In this document: positions 1 through 7,804 of the stretch, in pieces
How positions within the stretch are numbered: position 1 is the stretch's first letter
Layout of the letters: each line of letters starts with the position of its first letter
IMG/VR virus record: IMGVR_UViG_3300025671_000494
Coordinates: 1-24,814 of that record
From: a virus
Reading direction: 5' to 3' (one strand)
DNA: 24,814 nucleotides
Translations under genes and position numbers: made by a program
The notes under the pieces: generated by a model
The model's database searches: none
Told to the model about the DNA's origin: nothing
The model's input: the letters and a program-made list of their open reading frames with translations, nothing else

Positions 1-20
1 TACGCTATTAGAAGGTAGTG

Positions 21-1613
21 ATGGAATTAAACGAGTTGTTGTGGGAACGTGAATGGCGTTCCTGTAAAGGTGGCGACACGCCAGATGAACAGATCCAAGG
101 GTTCTTTTATTTTTGTGAGAACTATTGGTTTATCCGTCACCCTGAGCGGGGACGGATTCTGTTTGATTTGCGTGAAGCCCAGCAACAAACCATTGAAGCA
201 TGGCACACTGAACGTTACAACATTGTTCTAAAGGCACGTCAGATCGGGTTCTCTACGTTGGCGGCGGCATACTGTTTTTGGCTGGTGTTTTTTTGGCCTG
301 ACAGGTTTATTGTCATGCTGTCTAGGACGGAACGTGAAGCGGCAAAGTTGCTACAGAAATCTAAGTACGGGTATCGTTGGCTACCTCAGTGGATGAAGGA
401 GCGGGGGCCACGGCAGATTACAGACCACCAGTTGAAGATGGTGTTTGATAACGAGTCTGCTATAGAGTCGTTGCCTTCCAGTAATGATCCTGCTCGTGGT
501 GAGTCGGTGTATTTGGTTGTGGTGGATGAGATGGCGTTCTTGCCTAACCCTGAGGAAGCGTGGGCTTCGATTGAACCTATTGCTGACGTGGGCGGACGAA
601 TCATTACCCTCAGTACCGCTAATGGTTCTGGTAACTTCTTTCACCAGATGTGGGTTGGTTCTCAGACAGGAACCAACCTGTTCAAAGGTTTGTTCTTTCC
701 TTGGTCTGCTGGTGACCGTGACGAATCATGGTACGAAGTTAAGGCACGTAACACCCCGTTGTGGCAGTTGCACCAAGAGTACCCTAGGTCACCTGAGGAA
801 GCGTTCATCAAATCAGGTAACCCCGTATTTGATGTAGACATCCTAGAGGGTTTTATCACAGTTGATCCCGTGGTGGGAGATCTAGTGTTTGATACTGAAA
901 GTCCTACTTATTTGAAACCGCACAGGGACGGCTCTTTCAAGGTTTGGGCTGAACCAGAACATGAGGGCGTGTATGTGATCGGTGCTGACGTTGCCGAAGG
1001 TTTATCTTACGGTGACTATAGTTCTGCCCATGTGATTGATGCTACGACGGGGAATGTGGTCGCTCATTGGCATGGACACATTGCTCCAGATTTGTTTGGC
1101 ATACTATTGGGATATATGGGCTGGTGGTACAATAACGCTCTTGTAGGTGTAGAGAATAACAACCATGGTCTTACAACGCTGAAAGCGTTGCAGGGTACTG
1201 GTTACCATAATATCTATAAACAGCGCAGGCTCGCACAGGTGCGTGCCAAGCAGACAGATATTTTAGGTTGGAGAACAACAGCGTCCACAAAGCCGTTGAT
1301 GATTGACGAGTTGGCCGCTGTCATCAGGACAGAGAATATTGGTTTGTTTTGTTCTAATACTATTGGTGAGTTGCGAACGTTTGTTCGCAAGTCGAATGGA
1401 AAGATGGGTGGTTCTCCGCACGACGACCGTGTGATTTCGTTGGCTATTGCTAATCAGATGTTAAAGTTTGTGTGGCTTCCCGAGTATGATGCGGGTACTC
1501 CTGTTCCTGCAAATAGTTTGATTTGGTGGGAACAGTTCCTTATGCGGGAGGAATCTCCCGCAAAAACTCCTCTAGGCGCGTATAATACTAGAAATTTAAA
1601 TCATTTAGGTTAG
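21..1613 (+). CDS. terL: Terminase large subunit
   Basis: This is the ATPase/nuclease motor that packages DNA into the prohead through the portal. In the 530-residue product the ATPase part shows a variant Walker A around residues 71-79 (KARQIGFST), a hydrophobic Walker B ending in DE (163-170, YLVVVDE) and a coupling motif TLSTAN near 196-201. The nuclease part shows GADVAEG near 321-327, an acidic strand VGVENNNHG near 376-384, and a late HDD near 467-469, as expected for an RNase H-fold nuclease. GTG at 18 is in frame, but ATG at 21 lies at better spacing from AGAAGG (10-15), so 21 is chosen. Its stop codon is also the first three bases of a TAGAACG motif. No small terminase gene is visible; it may lie upstream of the window. 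Confidence 0.95.
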   Translation: MELNELLWEREWRSCKGGDTPDEQIQGFFYFCENYWFIRHPERGRILFDLREAQQQTIEAWHTERYNIVLKARQIGFSTLAAAYCFWLVFFWPDRFIVMLSRTEREAAKLLQKSKYGYRWLPQWMKERGPRQITDHQLKMVFDNESAIESLPSSNDPARGESVYLVVVDEMAFLPNPEEAWASIEPIADVGGRIITLSTANGSGNFFHQMWVGSQTGTNLFKGLFFPWSAGDRDESWYEVKARNTPLWQLHQEYPRSPEEAFIKSGNPVFDVDILEGFITVDPVVGDLVFDTESPTYLKPHRDGSFKVWAEPEHEGVYVIGADVAEGLSYGDYSSAHVIDATTGNVVAHWHGHIAPDLFGILLGYMGWWYNNALVGVENNNHGLTTLKALQGTGYHNIYKQRRLAQVRAKQTDILGWRTTASTKPLMIDELAAVIRTENIGLFCSNTIGELRTFVRKSNGKMGGSPHDDRVISLAIANQMLKFVWLPEYDAGTPVPANSLIWWEQFLMREESPAKTPLGAYNTRNLNHLG

Positions 1614-1634
1614 AACGGGGCGCACTTTAGTATG
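1611..1634 (+). promoter_or_regulatory. TAGAACG motif, copy A
   Basis: TAGAACGGGG begins on the terL stop codon, and TAGTAT sits at motif positions 18-23. TA at positions 21-22 is at the same distance from TAGAACG in all four copies. The ATG of the next gene is at motif position 22. A phage promoter is inferred, not proven. Confidence 0.4.
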
Positions 1635-1853
1635 GGTAGTCTTAACTGTGAACAATGTGGGAAAGTTTTTACGTTCGATGTGATTCCGCGTCGGGGTGCT
1701 ATTTGTTTTGGTTGCCACGTTAAGGGAGTCAGATTGGGTTTCACTCATGGTCAGGAAACGTTTCATGGTGCTACGTTCAAGGAACGTGAGCGTGAAATTA
1801 TTGGCAATGCCATTGCTCAGGGTCGCGACATAGAATATGTGGGAAACAAGTGA
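1632..1853 (+). CDS. Small zinc-ribbon protein
   Basis: This 73-residue protein has two CxxC pairs (Cys6/Cys9 and Cys25/Cys28), which look like a four-cysteine zinc ribbon. A basic, glutamate-rich tail follows (KEREREIIGNA near 50-60). Small zinc-ribbon proteins between the terminase and portal occur in actinobacterial and related phages, where their role is unknown. A part in packaging, for example as a terminase partner, would fit the position but is only inference. The start ATG lies inside the end of the TAGAACG motif, with a G-run about 11 nt upstream and no strong ribosome-binding site. The next gene follows after 6 nt. Confidence 0.75.
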   Translation: MGSLNCEQCGKVFTFDVIPRRGAICFGCHVKGVRLGFTHGQETFHGATFKEREREIIGNAIAQGRDIEYVGNK

Positions 1854-1859
1854 TCTGAT

Positions 1860-2063
1860 ATGTCTAATGTTGTTGCGGTTATCCTAGCGATCCTAGCACC
1901 TAGCGGTGTCATTGTCACGTTGCTAGAGCGAACTAGGAAAGAAAATAATCGTGACCACAACAGTAACAGGGAACTGCTAGAACAAATTGATGTTAAGGTT
2001 GATGGCATCGACAACAGGCTAGATCACCACATTGAGTGGCATCTAGATAAGGAGACAAAATGA
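1860..2063 (+). CDS. Small membrane protein with C-terminal helix, possible holin partner
   Basis: This 67-residue protein has one N-terminal membrane segment (about residues 4-22, VVAVILAILAPSGVIVTLL). A charged turn follows, then a heptad-like helix (LLEQIDVKVDGIDNRLDHHI) ending in a WHLDKE tail. This layout resembles the small membrane proteins next to holins in actinobacteriophages (DUF2746-like), though the family is uncertain. No good ribosome-binding site is visible, so translation may be coupled to the gene upstream. The stop overlaps the next start in an ATGA (4 nt), linking it to the holin-like protein. An antiholin or second-holin role is inference. Confidence 0.7.
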   Translation: MSNVVAVILAILAPSGVIVTLLERTRKENNRDHNSNRELLEQIDVKVDGIDNRLDHHIEWHLDKETK

Positions 2064-2236
2064 ATTATCGTGAAGCGTTTAACAAGGCGGTAGCAACGTT
2101 TGTGGCTGGTGCTACTGCGGCACCGATTACTGCGGCTGTGGCGGATATCTCGTTTTTTAAGGCGGCTGGTATTGCTGGTTTGGTTGCTGTGTGGAACTGG
2201 TTGGGTCGTGTTGCTCAGGTGTGGGTAAAGTCCTGA
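2060..2236 (+). CDS. r1t-type holin-like protein
   Basis: This short gene encodes 58 residues starting MNYREAFNKAVATFVAGATA. Its pattern is a short amphipathic start with an xxAVxTFxAG signature, a first hydrophobic segment, a short polar hinge (ADISFFKA) and a second hydrophobic segment (AGIAGLVAVWNWLGRV). That matches the two-helix layout of r1t-like holins, which form the membrane lesion that releases the endolysin. AAGGAG at 2049-2054 sits 5 nt before the ATG, and the start overlaps the previous stop by 4 nt. The endolysin is over 16 kb away, so the lysis genes are split. Length and composition fit the family, but a different small membrane protein cannot be excluded. Confidence 0.7.
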   Translation: MNYREAFNKAVATFVAGATAAPITAAVADISFFKAAGIAGLVAVWNWLGRVAQVWVKS

Positions 2237-2237
2237 T

Positions 2238-4010
2238 ATGGCTCGCCCATCTAATAATGAACTGCTTGCGAAGTATCGTAAGAAGATGACTACCTCCCGT
2301 CGTTGGCGACGGGAGGAACATTACGACGACACTTGGAAACGTCTAGTTGACTTGTATCGTGGACGGCACTACGATTATTTCACTGACGAAGATCGTGTGC
2401 TTGTGAACCTTGCGTTCTCAACAATCAACGTTATTGCACCTTCGATTGCTGTTAACTATCCTAAGATTACTGTTAATGCTGTTAATCCTGAAAATGCGGC
2501 TAACGCTGTAATTGCTGAAGCAGTAACAAACTATTGGTGGCGGCATCGCGACTTCAAGGAACAGTTCCGTCGTGCAGTAAAAGACTTCCTTATTGTTGGT
2601 CACGGATGGCTGAAGGTTGGCTACCGCTACGTTGAAGAAGAACGTGTTGGGGAACACGAAGATATTTCTGACCCGAACGTTGAAGATAATGTAACGTCCA
2701 CAACTCTGGTCGTGTTGCAGGACGAGCCGTTTGTCGAACGTGTTTCACCGTTCGACGTGTTTGTTGATCCAGACGCTACGTCAATGCGTGATGCCAAGTG
2801 GATTGCTCATCGTGTACGTCGTACAGTGAATGATGTCAGGACAGACAAGCGTTATGCGGCTAGCGTGCGGAAGGACGTAGGTGCGGTTACTTACGCTAAA
2901 TATACTGACGATCCTTCGTCACGTAAAATCTACGACAAAGACGAAGGCTACGCTGATGTCTACGAGTTTTATGATCTAAAGAACAACACGGTTAGCGTGT
3001 TCTGTGATTCGGGTGATGGCTTCCTAATTAAACCGAAGAAGCAACCGTACTCGTTTGGTCATCCGTTTGTGATGCTACGCAACTATGATGTGCCAGACCA
3101 GTTCTACCCTATTGGCGAGTTGGAGGCTATTGAGCCGCTACAGCGAGAGTTGAACGAAACTCGTACACAGATGATGAATCACCGTAAACGGTACGCACGT
3201 AAGTATCTGTACCGTGAAACCAACTTTGATTCTAATGGTCGGTCTGCGTTGGAATCTGATGATGACAACGTGATGGTTCCTGTGCAGGGCGACAACCCTC
3301 TCGGTGATGTGGTCGCTCCATTCCCTGCTTTGATTAACCCTCCAGAGTTTTACAATCAATCTGAACTTATTCGTACAGATATTGAACTTGTGTCAGGTGT
3401 CACAGAGTTTATGCGTGGCGGCGTATCAGAGATTCGCCGCACCGCAACAGAAGCCGCACTTATTCAGGATGCGCAGAACGCACGTACAGCAGACAAACTT
3501 GCTGTCATTGAGAAGTCTGTTGCCGAAGTTGGACGCAGAGTTCTCATGCTTGCACGCCAATACATGAGCGGTGAACAGGTGGCACGTGTTCTGGCTAAAG
3601 ACGGTGAACCAATGTGGGTAACGTTTGATCGTGAATATCTAAACGGCGACTTCGATTTCGAGGTGGCGGCTGGATCAACTCAGCCGTCCAACGAAGCGTT
3701 CCGTCGCCAATCTGCTTTGCAGATGGTAGACGCTATGGCACCGTTTGTTTCCGCTGGTGTTGTGGATGTTCAGAAACTAGGTGCATACGTGTTGCAATAT
3801 GGTTTCAATGTGAAGAATCCTGAAATGTTTATGACTGAGCCTCCACAAGCAGAGATGCAACCACAAGGCCAGCAACCCCCTGTGCCGCCGATCCCTATGG
3901 ATCAGGCGGCTCCCATGATGGCTCAACCTCAGATGGCTCCCGCAGGGGATATCCCACCTGAGTTGCAGGCTATGTTAGCGGCGGGTATCCCGCCGTCGCC
4001 AACAATATAA
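2238..4010 (+). CDS. Portal protein
   Basis: This 590-residue protein should form the dodecameric ring at the capsid vertex through which DNA enters and leaves. The assignment rests on its size, its position between terminase and scaffold, and its sequence pattern. It has a basic N-terminal helix region, a conserved-looking core (RVSPFDVFVDPDAT near 170; PFVMLRNYDVPDQFYPIGELE near 277-297; ETRTQMMNHRKRY near 308-320), and a long helical wing (EIRRTATEAALIQDAQNARTAD region). The last 50 or so residues are rich in Pro, Gln and Met and look disordered. It starts 1 nt after the holin stop with only a weak ribosome-binding site, so coupling is likely. A 10-bp hairpin lies 55 nt inside the gene and a 7-bp one near its end. 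Confidence 0.9.
   Translation: MARPSNNELLAKYRKKMTTSRRWRREEHYDDTWKRLVDLYRGRHYDYFTDEDRVLVNLAFSTINVIAPSIAVNYPKITVNAVNPENAANAVIAEAVTNYWWRHRDFKEQFRRAVKDFLIVGHGWLKVGYRYVEEERVGEHEDISDPNVEDNVTSTTLVVLQDEPFVERVSPFDVFVDPDATSMRDAKWIAHRVRRTVNDVRTDKRYAASVRKDVGAVTYAKYTDDPSSRKIYDKDEGYADVYEFYDLKNNTVSVFCDSGDGFLIKPKKQPYSFGHPFVMLRNYDVPDQFYPIGELEAIEPLQRELNETRTQMMNHRKRYARKYLYRETNFDSNGRSALESDDDNVMVPVQGDNPLGDVVAPFPALINPPEFYNQSELIRTDIELVSGVTEFMRGGVSEIRRTATEAALIQDAQNARTADKLAVIEKSVAEVGRRVLMLARQYMSGEQVARVLAKDGEPMWVTFDREYLNGDFDFEVAAGSTQPSNEAFRRQSALQMVDAMAPFVSAGVVDVQKLGAYVLQYGFNVKNPEMFMTEPPQAEMQPQGQQPPVPPIPMDQAAPMMAQPQMAPAGDIPPELQAMLAAGIPPSPTI
2293..2316 (+). other. Perfect intragenic hairpin, 10 bp
   Basis: CCTCCCGTCG pairs perfectly with CGACGGGAGG around a TTGG loop, within codons 19-27 of the portal gene. 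There is no T-tract, so it is not a standard terminator. It belongs to a window-wide series of intragenic hairpins. Confidence 0.8.
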
Positions 4011-4011
4011 T

Positions 4012-4035
4012 TAGAACGGGATAAACATATATATA
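4012..4035 (+). promoter_or_regulatory. TAGAACG motif, copy B
   Basis: TAGAACGGGATAAAC followed by ATATAT begins 1 nt after the portal stop. The invariant TA is at motif positions 21-22. Unlike the other copies, no start codon abuts it; the scaffold start is about 36 nt further on, which would leave a short leader. Promoter function is inferred. Confidence 0.45.
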
Positions 4036-4070
4036 AGAGCAACCTTTTGGACTCTAGATTGGAGACATTC

Positions 4071-4850
4071 GTGTCTGAAGAAAATATTAATGTTGATGTG
4101 GAAAGTCCAGCAGTGGACACCGAAGCACCAGCAGTGGCGGAAGATACTACATCTTACGAATATGTAGACCCTAGTGCTTTCGACGGAAAGTATGTGAAGG
4201 TTAAGGTAGATGGGACAGATATTGATGTTCCATTTAACGAAGCCATTCAAGGGTATCAGCGTCAGGCTGATTATACACGTAAGACGCAGGAACTTGCGGC
4301 ACAAAGAGAGCAGTTGGGCTACGCCCAAACTTTACAACAAGCGTTAGAAACAGATCCTCGGGGAACCATTGACCTGTTGACACGCCATTATGGTGTGGCT
4401 ACAGCAAATCAGATGGTTGCCGATGCACAGAACGAACCGCAGGTTCCAGAGTTTGATGATCCTTTGGAGAAACGAATTTGGGAAACTGAGCAACGGATTC
4501 AACAGTATGAGCAGGAGCGTGCTAACCAACAGTTGCAAAGCGAGATTAGTAGACTGCAATCTACATACGAAGATTTTGACCCGAAAGAAGTTGTCCGTGT
4601 GGCGTTGCGAAACAACACTACGGACTTAGAGGGAACATACAAGATGCTGGCTTTTGACAGGCTTAGAGCGGCTAGGGCTAATGCTCCAGAAGTTCTAGCA
4701 CAACAAGAGCAGGCTGTAACTGATGCGAAACGTGACGCTGGATTTGTTGAAGGCGGCACACGAGCAAACAGTCCTTCTGCTACTAACGAGTTTAAACCTT
4801 CTAGCGTTGCTGAAGCGTGGGCGCTCAGCAAGCAACAACTCGGCATGTAA
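4071..4850 (+). CDS. Scaffolding protein
   Basis: This 259-residue, acidic, largely helical protein lies just before the capsid gene, the usual place of the scaffold that guides prohead assembly. The N-terminus is acidic and Ala/Pro-rich. A short beta-like part (YVKVKVDGTDIDVPFNEAIQ) leads into a KTQELAAQREQL helix. A coiled coil (KRIWETEQRIQQYEQERANQ) follows, and the C-terminus ends in AEAWALSKQQLGM. TTG at 4047 is in frame, but GTG at 4071 has GGAGA (4061-4065) at good spacing and is preferred. The capsid gene starts 27 nt downstream with its own AGGAGA. No protease domain is visible. Confidence 0.85.
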   Translation: MSEENINVDVESPAVDTEAPAVAEDTTSYEYVDPSAFDGKYVKVKVDGTDIDVPFNEAIQGYQRQADYTRKTQELAAQREQLGYAQTLQQALETDPRGTIDLLTRHYGVATANQMVADAQNEPQVPEFDDPLEKRIWETEQRIQQYEQERANQQLQSEISRLQSTYEDFDPKEVVRVALRNNTTDLEGTYKMLAFDRLRAARANAPEVLAQQEQAVTDAKRDAGFVEGGTRANSPSATNEFKPSSVAEAWALSKQQLGM

Positions 4851-4877
4851 TTTATTCAATTTAGTTAGGAGACTAAA

Positions 4878-5819
4878 ATGGCTGGAAACTCAAGTTTCGA
4901 TTCATTGCTGTCAACTACTCTCGCGAATTATCGCGATCAGTTGACGGACAACATTTTCACTGCACGTCCGCTCACGAACCATCTCATGGAGAATGGTCGT
5001 GTGCGTATGCTTGATGGTGGCACAAAGATTGTGGAACCATTGATCTACGGGCAGAACTCAACCGTCGGTTCATACGCTGGATACGACACTATTTCACTTA
5101 CCGCACAAGAAGGCATCTCCGCCGCAGAGTACGACTGGAAGCAGTACGCCGCTTCTATCGCAATCAGCGGTATCGAAGAAGCCAAGAACAACGGTGAAGC
5201 CGCAATCATTAACCTTCTCGAAGCAAAAATTATGCAGGCAGAAGAGTCAATGCGTGAAAGTTTCAACCAGATGTTCTTCTCAGATGGCACTGGTAACAGT
5301 GGCAAAGACTGGAACGGTCTTGGTAACCTCGTTGATGCAACGACCGCTGTTGGCGGTATTGATCCTACTGCAACTGGCAACAGTTGGTGGGGTTCATACG
5401 AGGAAGGCACCGCTGGTGCCCTTTCGCTTGCTGACATGGCAACCGCATACAACTCAGTGTCGGTCGGCAACGACCATCCTGACATGGTGCTGACCACGCA
5501 GACATTGTTTGAGAAGTACGAGTCACTTCTTCAGCCACAACTCCGTTACACGGATGCAAAGACGGCTGATGCAGGTTTCCAAAACCTTCTCTTCAAGTCG
5601 GCACCTGTTGTTTATGATGTGCACGCTCCAGCAGGAACGATGTTCTTCATTAACTCCAAGTACCTGACCCTCGTTGGTCACTCAGGTAAGTGGTTCTCGC
5701 AGACAGAATTTGTTCGTCCAGAGAACCTTGATGCGCAGTATGCACTCATCATGTGCTACGGCAACTTGACCGTTCGCAACCGTGCGAAGCAGGGCAAGTT
5801 GACGGGTCGCACCGCCTGA
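4878..5819 (+). CDS. Major capsid protein
   Basis: This 313-residue protein is assigned as the HK97-fold capsid subunit. Evidence is its position after the scaffold, the strong ribosome-binding site (AGGAGA), the family-like N-terminal helix (SFDSLLSTTLANYRDQLTDNIF), the central region (AEYDWKQYAASIAISGIEEAKNN, then an EAKIMQAEESMRESFNQMFF spine helix), and the beta-rich C-terminus ending NLTVRNRAKQGKLTGRTA. Codon use differs from its neighbours: it favours C-ending codons (AAC, TTC, CTC, ATC). The gene contains no CTAG by my reading, although that tetramer is common elsewhere in the window. Both fit a very highly expressed gene. A strong hairpin lies immediately downstream, which should set the 3' end of its message. 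Confidence 0.92.
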   Translation: MAGNSSFDSLLSTTLANYRDQLTDNIFTARPLTNHLMENGRVRMLDGGTKIVEPLIYGQNSTVGSYAGYDTISLTAQEGISAAEYDWKQYAASIAISGIEEAKNNGEAAIINLLEAKIMQAEESMRESFNQMFFSDGTGNSGKDWNGLGNLVDATTAVGGIDPTATGNSWWGSYEEGTAGALSLADMATAYNSVSVGNDHPDMVLTTQTLFEKYESLLQPQLRYTDAKTADAGFQNLLFKSAPVVYDVHAPAGTMFFINSKYLTLVGHSGKWFSQTEFVRPENLDAQYALIMCYGNLTVRNRAKQGKLTGRTA

Positions 5820-5828
5820 TAGTATTGT

Positions 5829-5864
5829 TGTGTGGTGGGGGTGCACCCCCGCCCCCACCACACA
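5829..5864 (+). terminator. GC-rich hairpin after the capsid gene
   Basis: TGTGTGGTGGGGG (5829-5841) pairs perfectly with CCCCCACCACACA (5852-5864), giving 13 bp and a 10-nt loop. A weakly T-rich stretch (CTTTACTTCGTATTT) follows. It lies 10 nt after the capsid stop and is probably a partial terminator or 3'-end stabiliser. The inner 14 bases GGGGGTGCACCCCC (5837-5850) are a perfect palindrome that could form a competing hairpin. Confidence 0.7.
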
Positions 5865-5900
5865 CTTTACTTCGTATTTGGAAATTAGATAGGAGTAACA

Positions 5901-6371
5901 ATGCCTAAAGGTGGAAAGAAATCTGCAATCGAACTAGGTAACGGCAGTTCGGTTAGTCGCAATGCTAGGGCTACTACTGGTGATCCTAATACGACTCGTC
6001 CTGCTCGTCGCAATCGTCCTCGTCGTCCTGCTAGCAATGCTAACAATTCGGGGAATAATTGGTGGGATTCTCAAACCCAGTTTTATTTGTACCCATCTAG
6101 CGATGGGTACGGCATTGGTTCTTCTCGTGGTAGCGCACACAACGATGGGCTAGATCCTAGGGCGTTGACGCAGACTGGTGTTGGACATTACTATCCGCGT
6201 GGTCTTACTCCGATTCCTGCTCCTGTGGTTGGTATGCCTTACACCCCGAAGTGGACTCTGCCTGAACCTCAGGGTACTTCTCCTCGTCGCCCTCGTCCTC
6301 GTACTCCTATCCGTGGAGGCAGTGGCCCTGTCGTTGGAGAGCACTTCAGGTTCTTGCCGCCTACGCTCTGA
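5901..6371 (+). CDS. Basic disordered protein, putative virion component
   Basis: This 156-residue protein is not recognised. It starts with a strong AGGAG site 8 nt upstream. The sequence is low in complexity and very rich in Arg, Pro, Gly and Asn (RRNRPRRPASNANN near 36-49; SPRRPRPRTPIRGG near 127-140), so it is probably disordered and may bind nucleic acid or line the head. It shares two short motifs, in the same order, with the 395-residue protein at 10931-12118: SRNAR near the N-terminus and a W-T/N-L/M-P motif (KWTLPEP, 117-123). It overlaps the next gene by 1 nt (TGATG). The position after the capsid suggests a minor head protein; this is inference. Confidence 0.7.
   Translation: MPKGGKKSAIELGNGSSVSRNARATTGDPNTTRPARRNRPRRPASNANNSGNNWWDSQTQFYLYPSSDGYGIGSSRGSAHNDGLDPRALTQTGVGHYYPRGLTPIPAPVVGMPYTPKWTLPEPQGTSPRRPRPRTPIRGGSGPVVGEHFRFLPPTL
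6089..6110 (+). other. Perfect intragenic hairpin, 9 bp
   Basis: GTACCCATC pairs with GATGGGTAC around a TAGC loop, inside the gene at 5901-6371. No T-tract follows. Confidence 0.75.
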
Positions 6372-7537
6372 TGGCACCTGTGATTCCTCCAACCAGTTAT
6401 GTTACTGGTGACAACATGTATGAAAACATGTTGGACTTGTTGGTAGAGGCAAAGTTAAATCGAAACAATCCTGCTCGTGGAGAATCAATGCGGTTCTTCA
6501 ATAAGGCTTACGATTCTGGTGCAATGAAAGATTTCATTGAACCAGATTATCCTTTAAACGCTAGTGCTAGAGAAGTAGATTTTTCTGTTTTCGATCAGAC
6601 AAGAAATGATCCAGCAATTCAGAATCTTGGTGCTGATGACATTCTGTTTACTTTGTCTGAAAATTCTCCTAGTTGGCATCCTGTAGGTTATGCTTCATAT
6701 TATCCTACTGAGGGTTGGGCTTTACATCAGGTGCAGTTGCCGCAAAATGAATTTCTTCGTGCGATGGCGGCGGCTTCTAGCACCTACAACATTCCTGCTG
6801 TAGATATGAACATGCAAGGTTTGTTGCAAGATTTTGGTAGCGGCAAGCCGAAACCTATTTACGATATTTCAAAGTCTGTTTCTCAGATGCCTGAGTCAAT
6901 TCGTCCAGACGTTTTAAACTTTTTAGATCGACCATGGGATGATGCGGCGGGATGGGTTGCTACTGGCGATAGTGCTGGCAAATTTGCTTTAGATTCTGAC
7001 CAAGCAATCTATTTCAATCAGGATTTTATGAAATACGGAACGGGCGGCTGGGATAGTATTGCCAATCATGAAGCAGGACATATTCTAGACAGGGGTCTTG
7101 CTGGTGTTCAGCAAGGCCGAGGGGCAACCGACTGGCTTCCGTTTGTTTATTCTGAAGATAATAAACGTGACTTTATGTCTGAACAAGATGAGTATAGAAA
7201 TGCTATTGAAAGGGATCAGGCACTAGGTTCGATGAAGGACAGATTCCCTGTCAGTTCTAATGATTTGTTTATTTTTAATTCTGGCGGTGAAACCCTAGAC
7301 ATTACTGGTGATTTTATTACTGGTTACTCAAAGAGCAAATCGCATGAAAATGTGGAAGATTTTGCGGAAAGATTTATGCTTTATTTGAATGATAAAGAAG
7401 ATGGATGGGTGGTGCAGGATCTTATAAGTGGGCAAAGACTAACATTTGCTGAGTTGTATCCTGAAACGTCTAAGTATTTTGACAACCTGTTAAGAAGGAA
7501 CGCAGTCATGGACGCTTTGATTCCGTCTAGGGCGTAG
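6371..7537 (+). CDS. Putative zincin metallopeptidase in the head module
   Basis: This 388-residue protein carries HEAGH at residues 233-237, within SIANHEAGHILDRG. This is the HExxH zinc-binding motif of zincin metallopeptidases, where both His bind zinc and Glu is the catalytic base. About 95 residues later, HENVEDFAERFMLYL (325-339) has the ExxDFAE pattern that supplies the third ligand (Glu) in gluzincins such as the anthrax-lethal-factor-like group; Glu333 is the best candidate. The N-terminal 200 residues are unassigned and no signal peptide is seen. It starts by a 1-nt overlap with the previous gene. No other prohead protease is visible, so it could process head proteins, or be a virion-borne effector. 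The fold rests on motifs only. Confidence 0.7.
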   Translation: MAPVIPPTSYVTGDNMYENMLDLLVEAKLNRNNPARGESMRFFNKAYDSGAMKDFIEPDYPLNASAREVDFSVFDQTRNDPAIQNLGADDILFTLSENSPSWHPVGYASYYPTEGWALHQVQLPQNEFLRAMAAASSTYNIPAVDMNMQGLLQDFGSGKPKPIYDISKSVSQMPESIRPDVLNFLDRPWDDAAGWVATGDSAGKFALDSDQAIYFNQDFMKYGTGGWDSIANHEAGHILDRGLAGVQQGRGATDWLPFVYSEDNKRDFMSEQDEYRNAIERDQALGSMKDRFPVSSNDLFIFNSGGETLDITGDFITGYSKSKSHENVEDFAERFMLYLNDKEDGWVVQDLISGQRLTFAELYPETSKYFDNLLRRNAVMDALIPSRA

Positions 7538-7558
7538 AACGAGAAGGCATATTGTATG
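7535..7558 (+). promoter_or_regulatory. TAGAACG motif, copy C
   Basis: TAGAACGAGAAGG begins on the stop codon of the zincin-like gene, with TTGTAT at motif positions 18-23. The ATG of the next gene is at position 22. AGAAGG (7542-7547) inside the motif also serves as that gene's ribosome-binding site. Confidence 0.4.
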
Positions 7559-7804
7559 AGTGGAGTACCAGCATATTCTTTTTATGGCAGACCAGCGAAC
7601 GATGCACGTCTAGCCCACATGGACGGAGCACGCCTAGCGGCTCCGTCTGCACCATATCTAGGTAGAGGCAATCTGTGTGCCGCTAATGAAGATACGTGCA
7701 CAGGCCGCAAGGCCAAGGGCACGGATTATTGTTTCGGTCACGCTAGGTCTATGGGTTTAATCAAGAAAGGCAAGGAGACTGATGGCACGACTGACGTTAA
7801 GTGA
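7556..7804 (+). CDS. Small Cys/His protein, unknown
   Basis: This 82-residue protein is not recognised. Its second half has three cysteines and a histidine spaced like a zinc knuckle (Cys42, Cys48, Cys59, His62 in CAANEDTC...YCFGHAR), with basic residues around them (GRKAKG, LIKKGK). The first half is rich in Ala, Pro and Tyr. AGAAGG precedes the ATG. Its 3' end overlaps the adaptor gene by 23 nt, so the adaptor ribosome-binding site lies inside it. It may help head completion, since it sits between head and connector genes, but nothing in the sequence proves this. An 11-bp hairpin with one bulge covers its codons 23-31. Confidence 0.65.
   Translation: MSGVPAYSFYGRPANDARLAHMDGARLAAPSAPYLGRGNLCAANEDTCTGRKAKGTDYCFGHARSMGLIKKGKETDGTTDVK
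7622..7647 (+). other. Intragenic hairpin, 11 bp with one bulged A
   Basis: GACGGAGC, a bulged A and CGC pair with GCG and GCTCCGTC around a CTA loop. It lies inside the small Cys/His protein gene. Confidence 0.7.

Noticed and set aside
482-515. Near-identical DNA GATCCTGCTCGTGG in terL and AATCCTGCTCGTGG near 6467 in the zincin-like gene
   Set aside because: Both encode PARGES-like peptides, but the match is too short for a real repeat and there is no shared context.
1861-1905. Short tandem GATCCTAGC-like repeats
   Set aside because: They encode the repetitive Ile-Leu-Ala membrane segment and are explained by it.
5045-5497. Minus-strand open frame of 150 codons inside the capsid gene
   Set aside because: The capsid frame has far better support; the antisense frame is Ser/Ala/Pro-rich with no motif.
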